Of a stretch of 22,886 nt of DNA, positions 1 to 5,253 are shown in pieces. Numbering within the stretch: position 1 is the stretch's first letter; each line of letters opens with the position of its first letter. The stretch is from an uncultured Gemmatimonadota bacterium. Lineage in GTDB: Bacteria; Gemmatimonadota; Gemmatimonadetes; Gemmatimonadales; Gemmatimonadaceae. Location of the stretch: positions 1 to 22,886 of the forward strand of contig CAMLHT010000023.1 of NCBI GenBank assembly GCA_946479895.1, given 5' to 3'. Under the pieces are notes generated by a model. The model was given only the letters and a program-made list of their open reading frames with translations, ran no database searches and had not been told where the DNA came from. The position numbers and the translations under genes are program-made.

Positions 1-570
1 GAGCAGGACGTCGTAGTCGAAGAAGATGTCGTAGATGCGGACGATCCCTTCCTCGCGCAGCACGACGTCGGACTCCTGCGGATTCCCGCGGTGCATCGAG
101 AGCCCCAGCCCGAAGTGCGTGTCGTGGTAGAGGTTCGCGCCGGTGGAAATGATCCAGTCGACGAAGCCCGCCTCGATGAGCGGGATGAGCGCCGCCATGC
201 CGAGGCCCGCCGGCGTCAGCGCGCCGGTGAGCGTCATCCCGACCGTCACGTCCTTCTCCAGCATCTTCTTCGTGAAGAGCTGGCAGCCCTCGCGCAGGCG
301 CGCGGCGTTGTAGGCGAGGAACGCGTTGTCGATCAGGTCGGCAGTCGTCTCGTCACCCGTGATGCGCTTGGGCTCGATGCGCCCGCCGCGCAGGAACTTC
401 GACTGGTCGTGCGACGTGTGCTTGGCGCCCGCCTTCTCCCGCTCCTCGGCGGCCTTTTTCTGCGCCGACTTGGGCCCGGCGGCCGACGCCTTGCCGCTGC
501 CGTGACGCGAGGCCTTGAAGCCGCCCCGCTCTCTGCCCTCGTCGCTCGTGGATTTCTTCTTTCCAGCCAC
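1..570 (-). CDS. Deoxyhypusine synthase-family protein, N-terminal part (truncated by window edge)
   Basis: The leftward frame from a GTG at 570-568 runs open to base 1, giving 190 residues with the C-terminus outside the window. Residues 1-56 are a Lys/Ala/Ser/Glu-rich, low-complexity tail. From about residue 57 it matches the deoxyhypusine synthase family: a stretch at 110-130 ([14 protein letters not shown]), then [15 protein letters not shown] near 142-156. The NAD-binding fold starts here; the catalytic lysine of the family would lie beyond the edge. Bacteria generally lack eIF5A, and bacterial members are thought to make homospermidine from putrescine/spermidine rather than deoxyhypusine, so polyamine synthesis is the likelier role. 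It starts 19 bases after the LOG-family stop and is probably co-transcribed with it. No strong Shine-Dalgarno is visible. GTG is the only plausible start before the conserved part. Confidence 0.85.
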   Translation of the reverse strand, partial: MAGKKKSTSDEGRERGGFKASRHGSGKASAAGPKSAQKKAAEEREKAGAKHTSHDQSKFLRGGRIEPKRITGDETTADLIDNAFLAYNAARLREGCQLFTKKMLEKDVTVGMTLTGALTPAGLGMAALIPLIEAGFVDWIISTGANLYHDTHFGLGLSMHRGNPQESDVVLREEGIVRIYDIFFDYDVLL

Positions 571-589
571 TGATCGGATGTGTGAAGGG

Positions 590-1585
590 TTAGTCCGTCT
601 TGCGGGTGCGCACCGCGGGAGCCGCGGCGTGCGCGTCGATCACGGCCTGCGCCGCTTCGGCCGGATCGTCGGTGAGCAGGATGAGGTCGAGGTCCCCCGG
701 CGAGATCTTCTGCTCGCCGAGCACCCGCGACTGGAGCCAGCGGATGAGTCCCGCCCAGTAATGCCGGCCGAACATGATGACCGGGAAGTGATACAGCTTC
801 CCCGTCTGGATGAGCGTCACCGCCTCGAACGCCTCGTCGAGCGTGCCGAAGCCGCCCGGGAAGATGATGAAGGCATTCGAGTACTTGATGAACATCGTCT
901 TCCGCACGAAGAAGTAGCGGAAGTTCACGAGCGTATCGACGTACGGGTTCGCGCCCTGCTCGAAGGGGAGCTCGATGTTGCAGCCGATGGAGCGGCCGCC
1001 ACCCTGCTTCGCGCCCTTGTTCGCCGCCTCCATGATGCCCGGACCGGCGCCGGTGATGATCGCGTAGCCGGCCTCGGCGAGGATCCGCGCCACTTCCTGG
1101 GCCGCGACGTACTGCGGATCGTCGGGATGGGTGCGCGCCGAACCGAAGATCGAGACGCCCTTCCGGATGGACGATAGCGTGTCGAAGCCCTCGATGAACT
1201 CGCCCATGATGCGCATCACGCGCCAGGGGTCGGTGCGGGTGAAGTCCTCGCCGCTGCTCGGCGTCTCGAGGAGCTTCTGGTCTTCGGTGATGAGGCCCGC
1301 GTAGCTTCTGATGTCGTCGTCGACGATGCGGGTCGCCCCCGACATGCGTTTCGCCGAGACCGCCGACGGCGGTGTGCGACCGGCGGCGCGATGGCCTGCC
1401 TCGGTGCGCTCGCGGAGGCCCTCCTGCGAGCCGAGCGCGGCCGCCGCCAGCGTCGTCGGGTCGGCCTTCTTCCCGGTCGCGGTTCGAGCCTTGCGTTTGC
1501 TGGGCCTGCTTTCGGGCGCAGATCCGTTCCCGGATCGCCTCGTTTTCGTGGCTTTTGTCTTCTTCTTCGTTCCTGTGCGTGCCAT
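590..1585 (-). CDS. LOG family (TIGR00730) nucleotide phosphoribohydrolase
   Basis: 331 residues. The Rossmann-like core begins near residue 140 (GVSIFGSAR), has a nucleotide loop [11 protein letters not shown] at 179-189, an Arg-Lys pair at 228-229 and the family signature PGGFGTLDE at 243-251, which carries the catalytic Glu. Family members split nucleoside 5'-monophosphates into base and ribose 5-phosphate; plant and some bacterial members release cytokinins, but most bacterial ones have uncertain substrates. The first ~80 residues are a Lys/Arg/Thr/Ala-rich extension absent from short LOG proteins. The ATG at 1585 is supported by a TAGTTT hexamer (minus strand 1597-1592) exactly 6 nt upstream; no Shine-Dalgarno is present, so the message may be leaderless. 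The polyamine-type synthase gene follows 19 bases downstream. Confidence 0.9.
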   Translation of the reverse strand: MARTGTKKKTKATKTRRSGNGSAPESRPSKRKARTATGKKADPTTLAAAALGSQEGLRERTEAGHRAAGRTPPSAVSAKRMSGATRIVDDDIRSYAGLITEDQKLLETPSSGEDFTRTDPWRVMRIMGEFIEGFDTLSSIRKGVSIFGSARTHPDDPQYVAAQEVARILAEAGYAIITGAGPGIMEAANKGAKQGGGRSIGCNIELPFEQGANPYVDTLVNFRYFFVRKTMFIKYSNAFIIFPGGFGTLDEAFEAVTLIQTGKLYHFPVIMFGRHYWAGLIRWLQSRVLGEQKISPGDLDLILLTDDPAEAAQAVIDAHAAAPAVRTRKTD

Positions 1586-1607
1586 GGCGGGAAACTAGCT
1601 TGCCCAA
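1586..1607. promoter_or_regulatory. 22-bp divergent promoter with overlapping -10 elements
   Basis: Only 22 bases separate the ATG at 1585 (leftward) from the GTG at 1608 (rightward). The core AAACTAGCTT (1592-1601) is built on the palindrome CTAG. Read rightward it gives TAGCTT (1596-1601), 6 nt before GTG; read leftward it gives TAGTTT (1597-1592), 6 nt before ATG. Both positions fit a -10 element with transcription starting at the start codon. Any -35 contacts must lie inside the opposing gene; none is obvious. This is a prediction from spacing and sequence. Confidence 0.5.
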
Positions 1608-3008
1608 GTGACAGTCGTCATCCTGCTTGCAGACGGCGTGCGCCCCGATACGCTCGCGGCCGCGATCGATTCCGGAGACGTCCCGGCGCTCGCGCGTCTC
1701 CGGGCGGACGGCGCGCTGCATCGCGTGACCTCGTGCTTCCCGTCCGTCACCGGTCCGGCGTACACGCCGTTCCTCCTCGGACGCTTTCCCGGGCCGATCG
1801 GCCTGCCCGGCCTCCGGTGGTACGATCGCGAGCGGACGACCTGCAGCTTTCCGGACTACACCCGCAGCTACGTCGGCCCGCAGGTCAACAAGGTCGACGG
1901 CGATCTCGATCCCGAAGCCCCCACGATCTTCGAGCTTTGCGAGTCGTCGCTGGCGTCGCTGACGCCGGTTGGCCGCGGGCTGACGAAGCGCAACCGGCTC
2001 GGACGCCTGTCGGCCCGGACCGCCATGCGCGTGGCGAGGACGCATTTCTCCGGCGACGTGGCGCGATGGCTCGACGTGGATCGCGAGGTCGCCGACCAGG
2101 TGGTCGAGCACATCCGTCGCGAGCGGCCGGAGTTCACCTTCGCCGCGATGATCGGCGTGGACAAGACGTCGCATTCGGTGGGCCAGCCGTCACCACTCGT
2201 GGACGAGGCGCTGCGCATCGTGGATGAGACGGCGGCCCGCATCCGCGCCGACGCCGAGCGCGACGGGCGCTGGAAGGATATGCACCTGTGGATCACCAGC
2301 GACCACGGCCACTCGCCGGTGAGCGCGCACGAGGATCTCGCCGGCCTGGTGTCGGAGTGGGGGTATCGAACGGTCGCGCACCCGTGGATCTACAAGGTGC
2401 GGCCCGAGGTCGCGGTGATGGTGAGCGGCAACGCGATGGCGCACATCTACGTGGAGCTCGGCGCTCGGGAGCGCGCGTACTGGCCGAGCATCTCCCCGCG
2501 GTACCATGCCCTCGTCGAGCGACTGCTCGAGCGCGAGTCGGTGGACCTGATGCTCCTCCCGCTCCCCAACGGCGCGACCGTTCGGTCTTCGCGGGGAGAT
2601 GCGGAAGTAAGGATCCACGAGGGGCGCCTGTCGTATCGTCGCACGAGCGGCGATCCACTCGGCATCGGCCGGGACATCCGGGCGGCGTCCCCGGACGAGG
2701 CCTACGACCTCACGGCGTCCACCGATTACCCGGATTCCATCGCGCAGATCGCGACCATCGCCATGTCGTCGCGGTCGGGGGAAATCATCCTGTCCGCGGC
2801 GCGGGGCTGGGATTACCGATCGAAGTACGAGCCCATCCCGCACGTCAGCTCGCACGGGGCGCTGCACCGCGAGCACATGCTCGTTCCGCTGCTGACGAGC
2901 CGGCGTTACGCGGGCACGCCACGGCGCACGACGGACGTGATGCCCAGTGCGCTTGAGGCGCTGGGACGGGAAATCCCGCGCGGCCTCGACGGAGCGTCGT
3001 TCATCTAG
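1608..3008 (+). CDS. Type I phosphodiesterase/nucleotide pyrophosphatase family protein (alkaline phosphatase superfamily)
   Basis: 466 residues from a GTG start. The two-metal site of the superfamily is complete: Asp9 in LLADGVRPD, the Thr nucleophile at about 48 (PSVTGPAYT), Asp185 and His189 in GVDKTSHS, Asp232-His233 in SDHGHS, and His416 in SSHGALHREHM. These enzymes hydrolyse phosphodiester or phosphate-ester bonds in nucleotides, phospholipids or phosphonates; the substrate cannot be read from the sequence. There is no signal peptide (DGV lies at residues 9-11, already in the first strand), so the protein is likely cytoplasmic. TAGCTT 6 nt before the GTG and the absence of a Shine-Dalgarno suggest a leaderless message. 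It is divergent from the LOG/deoxyhypusine-synthase-like pair. Confidence 0.85.
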   Translation: MTVVILLADGVRPDTLAAAIDSGDVPALARLRADGALHRVTSCFPSVTGPAYTPFLLGRFPGPIGLPGLRWYDRERTTCSFPDYTRSYVGPQVNKVDGDLDPEAPTIFELCESSLASLTPVGRGLTKRNRLGRLSARTAMRVARTHFSGDVARWLDVDREVADQVVEHIRRERPEFTFAAMIGVDKTSHSVGQPSPLVDEALRIVDETAARIRADAERDGRWKDMHLWITSDHGHSPVSAHEDLAGLVSEWGYRTVAHPWIYKVRPEVAVMVSGNAMAHIYVELGARERAYWPSISPRYHALVERLLERESVDLMLLPLPNGATVRSSRGDAEVRIHEGRLSYRRTSGDPLGIGRDIRAASPDEAYDLTASTDYPDSIAQIATIAMSSRSGEIILSAARGWDYRSKYEPIPHVSSHGALHREHMLVPLLTSRRYAGTPRRTTDVMPSALEALGREIPRGLDGASFI

Positions 3009-3040
3009 CTGGTGTTCGTCATCCCGTAGCTGCTTCGGGT

Positions 3041-3063
3041 GTCATCCCCAGCGAAGCGAGGGA
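3041..3063 (+). repeat. Dispersed GCGAAGCGAGGGA intergenic repeat, copy 1
   Basis: The core AGCGAAGCGAGGGA is preceded by GTCATCCCC. The same core recurs at 3369-3382. A partial GTCATCCC also stands at 3018-3025. Similar GTCATCC(T/C)GAGCGAAGCGA(A/G)GGA strings are, to my knowledge, a common dispersed intergenic element in several soil phyla. Here it fills most of the gap after the phosphodiesterase gene. Confidence 0.6.
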
Positions 3064-3086
3064 ACCGCTTTCGCCTGTCGCGGCGG

Positions 3087-3092
3087 TAGATT
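3087..3092 (+). promoter_or_regulatory. Candidate -10 element (TAGATT) of a leaderless start
   Basis: TAGATT ends 5 nt before the ATG at 3098, in the same relative position as the TAGNTT hexamers before the genes at 1585, 1608 and 22440. No Shine-Dalgarno lies between. The -35 region is not recognisable. Confidence 0.4.
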
Positions 3093-3097
3093 TCGGC

Positions 3098-3355
3098 ATG
3101 CGACGCCCGGGCTGGCTCCAGCTTTCACTCGCGCTCGCGGCGCGGGGACTCGCGAGCCCCACGACGGCCGCGGCGCTGCTCGGCGTCGCCTGGCGATTCC
3201 GCCGGCGTGGCTGGCTCACCCGGTTTCCCTTCCTGCCGCTCCCGGACCGCGACTACGTGCGCTGGCGGATGCTGACGGCCTATGGCGACGAGAACGCCGT
3301 GCCGCCGGCGTCCGACGTGGTCCGGTACGCGCGGTGGGCGGTGCGCGATCGCTGA
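3098..3355 (+). CDS. Small protein of unknown function (85 aa)
   Basis: 85 residues. The N-terminal half is hydrophobic to amphipathic (residues about 7-30, rich in Ala/Leu) and followed by an Arg cluster RFRRRGW, which could be a membrane-surface helix. The C-terminal half is charged and aromatic (DYVRWRMLTAYGDENAVPP). I do not recognise a named family. Reading-frame codon use looks like that of its neighbours, with G/C at third positions. It stands first in a likely operon with the GluQ-type synthetase and queG, with 34 bases between its stop and the next start. A role linked to tRNA modification is possible from context only. Confidence 0.65.
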   Translation: MRRPGWLQLSLALAARGLASPTTAAALLGVAWRFRRRGWLTRFPFLPLPDRDYVRWRMLTAYGDENAVPPASDVVRYARWAVRDR

Positions 3356-3363
3356 CGATCGCT

Positions 3364-3387
3364 CCCCGAGCGAAGCGAGGGATTCGC
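3364..3387 (+). repeat. Dispersed GCGAAGCGAGGGA repeat, copy 2, overlapping a ribosome binding site
   Basis: The core AGCGAAGCGAGGGA of copy 1 recurs here, preceded by CCCCG. Its purine end GAGGGA (3377-3382) lies 7 nt before the TTG at 3390 and so doubles as a Shine-Dalgarno for the GluQ-type synthetase. Confidence 0.6.
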
Positions 3388-3389
3388 GT

Positions 3390-4205
3390 TTGCGCCCGTC
3401 GTATCGTGGCCGGATCGCGCCGACGCCCACCGGCGACATGCATGCGGGACACGCGCGAACCTTCATGACCGCGTGGAGCCGCGCCGTCGAGGCGGGTGGC
3501 TCGATCGTGCTGCGCATCGAGGACCTCGACCCGCTGCGCTGCCGCGAGGAGTACACGGCGCGGGCGATCGACGACCTGCGGTGGCTGGGCGTGAGCTGGG
3601 ACGAGGGGCCGGTATTCCAGTCGAAGCGCCGCGCGATCTACGAGGAGGTGTGGCGCCGGCTTCGCGACTGCGGCGTCATCTACCCCAGCAACGTCTCGCG
3701 CCGCGAGCTGCGCGACGCCGCTCACGCTCCGCACGACGAGGACGAGGCGGAGCCGGTCTTTCCGCCGGAGCTGCGACCCGCGGAAGGCACCGGACGCGAT
3801 GCGACTTCCCCCGCGGGGTCGGTGTGGCGCTTCCGCGTGCCGGACGGCGAGACGATCACGTTCGACGACGGGCGTTGCGGGCGGCAGTCGTACACCGCCG
3901 GCGTCGACTTCGGCGACTTCGTCGTCTGGCGCAAGGACGACGTGCCCGCCTACGAGCTCGCCGTCGTCGCCGACGACGTCGCGATGGGGATCACCGAAGT
4001 TGTGCGCGGCGAAGACCTGCTCCGCTCGACGGCGCGCCAGCTCCTCATCTACCGCGCGCTGGGCGCCGAGCCGCCGGCGTGGTTTCACACGCCGCTGGTG
4101 CGCGACGCGGCCGGGCGGCGGCTCGCCAAGCGCCATCAGGCCCTCGCGATCGGAGAGCTGCGAGCTCGCGGCATGACGCCGGCGGAGGTGCTGCGTGCCG
4201 TCTGA
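3390..4205 (+). CDS. gluQ: Glutamyl-queuosine tRNA(Asp) synthetase (truncated GluRS paralogue)
   Basis: 271 residues from a TTG at 3390. The class I HIGH signature is at residues 18-21 in PTPTGDMHAGHAR, and the KMSKS counterpart is RLAKR at 244-248. There is no anticodon-binding domain, which is the hallmark of GluQ-RS. The enzyme activates glutamate and attaches it to the queuosine base at position 34 of tRNA(Asp). The TTG is chosen because an ATG 108 bases upstream gives an N-terminus that overlaps the preceding gene out of frame, while the family begins just before GRIAPTPTG, and GAGGGA sits 7 nt upstream. The usual Cys-x-Cys zinc ligands after the Rossmann core are replaced (YPSNVSRREL at 98-107) and the later Tyr/Cys pair is FPPELRP, so this is a zinc-less variant. 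The 3' end overlaps queG by 11 bases. Confidence 0.9.
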   Translation: MRPSYRGRIAPTPTGDMHAGHARTFMTAWSRAVEAGGSIVLRIEDLDPLRCREEYTARAIDDLRWLGVSWDEGPVFQSKRRAIYEEVWRRLRDCGVIYPSNVSRRELRDAAHAPHDEDEAEPVFPPELRPAEGTGRDATSPAGSVWRFRVPDGETITFDDGRCGRQSYTAGVDFGDFVVWRKDDVPAYELAVVADDVAMGITEVVRGEDLLRSTARQLLIYRALGAEPPAWFHTPLVRDAAGRRLAKRHQALAIGELRARGMTPAEVLRAV

Positions 4206-5253
4206 CGCCGGGCTCGAGGAGGCGATCAAGGCCCAGGCGCACGGCCTCGGCTTCGACCTCGTCGGCATCACCAGCACGGGGCCGGCCGACACGGCGGCGT
4301 ACTTCGAGGAATGGCTCGCGGAGGGGCATGCCGGGGCGATGGCGTACCTCGAGCGCAACGCCCACCTGCGCCGCGACTCGCGGCTTCCTCACGAGGGAGC
4401 GTTGAGCGCGATCGTCGTCGGGCTCGACTACGGTGGCCGTGAGCCCGCGGGCCCGGTCGCCCGCTACGCGCGCGGCGACGACTACCACGAGCTGATGTGG
4501 GCGAAGCTCAACGAGCTCCAGCGATGGATCGAGGAGCGCGTCGGCCATCCCGTCCGCGGCCGTGGCTACGTCGACACCGGGCCCATTCTCGAGCGCGACC
4601 TCGCGCGGCGCGCGGGCCTGGGCTGGTTCGGCAAGAACACGAACCTCATCAACCCCGGCAAGGGCTCGTTCTTCTTTCTCGGCGCCCTGCTGGTCGAGCT
4701 CGCGCTCACGCCCGACGAGCCATTCGAGGCCGACCGCTGCGGAACCTGCACACGGTGCCTCGAGGCCTGCCCGACGAACGCCTTCACCGGGCCGCGGCGG
4801 CTCGACGCGACGCGCTGCATCTCGTATCTCACGATCGAGCTGCGCGACGCCATTCCGATGGACCTGCGCGAGCCGATCGGGGAGAACCTCTACGGCTGCG
4901 ACATCTGCCAGGACGTCTGCCCCTGGAACGTGCGATTCGCGTCGGTGGTGAAGGAGCCGGCATTCCGCGCCCGCGCTGTGATCGCGGGAAAGGACGGTCG
5001 CGCGCTGGCGCGCGACATCCTCCAGATGGACGACGAGCGCTATCGCGAGGCCTTCAGGGGCTCGGCGATGAAGCGCGCGAAGCTGCGCGGACTCAGGCGC
5101 AATGCGGCCGTCGTGCTCGGGAACTCGGGCGGCGGCGAGGATGAAGCGGTCCTGCGCGCCGCACTCGAGGATCCCGACCCGCTCGTTCGTGACCACGCGG
5201 CATGGGCTCTCGCGCGCCTGGCCAACGACCCTGCGCTCAGGCCCGATCGCTGA
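4195..5253 (+). CDS. queG: Epoxyqueuosine reductase QueG
   Basis: 352 residues from a GTG start with a strong GGAGG (4184-4188) 6 nt upstream, inside the preceding gene. QueG carries out the last step of queuosine synthesis, reducing epoxyqueuosine to queuosine on tRNA with cobalamin and two [4Fe-4S] clusters. Seen here: the catalytic Asp127 in YVDTGP, cluster cysteines at 182/185/188/192 and 208/235/238/242 (CGTCTRCLEAC and CDICQDVC), and a C-terminal HEAT-like segment (about 290-345, ending DHAAWALARLAND). Its product is the substrate of the synthetase encoded just upstream, and the 11-bp overlap suggests translational coupling. Its last 17 bases overlap the convergent histidine kinase gene. 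Confidence 0.95.
   Translation: MPSDAGLEEAIKAQAHGLGFDLVGITSTGPADTAAYFEEWLAEGHAGAMAYLERNAHLRRDSRLPHEGALSAIVVGLDYGGREPAGPVARYARGDDYHELMWAKLNELQRWIEERVGHPVRGRGYVDTGPILERDLARRAGLGWFGKNTNLINPGKGSFFFLGALLVELALTPDEPFEADRCGTCTRCLEACPTNAFTGPRRLDATRCISYLTIELRDAIPMDLREPIGENLYGCDICQDVCPWNVRFASVVKEPAFRARAVIAGKDGRALARDILQMDDERYREAFRGSAMKRAKLRGLRRNAAVVLGNSGGGEDEAVLRAALEDPDPLVRDHAAWALARLANDPALRPDR

Noticed and set aside
333..2174. 613-residue leftward open frame spanning the start of the window
   Set aside because: It overlaps three well-supported genes in other frames, is very rich in Arg/Pro/Gly/His and has no recognisable domain; it is a high-GC shadow.
3282..3389. ATG at 3282 as the start of the GluQ-type synthetase
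   Set aside because: The extra 36 residues overlap the small upstream gene out of frame and precede the family's usual N-terminus; TTG at 3390 has a spaced GAGGGA.
3216..4358. 380-residue leftward frame opposite the GluQ-type synthetase
   Set aside because: Antisense shadow of the gluQ and queG genes, with Arg/Ala/Pro-rich composition and no motif.
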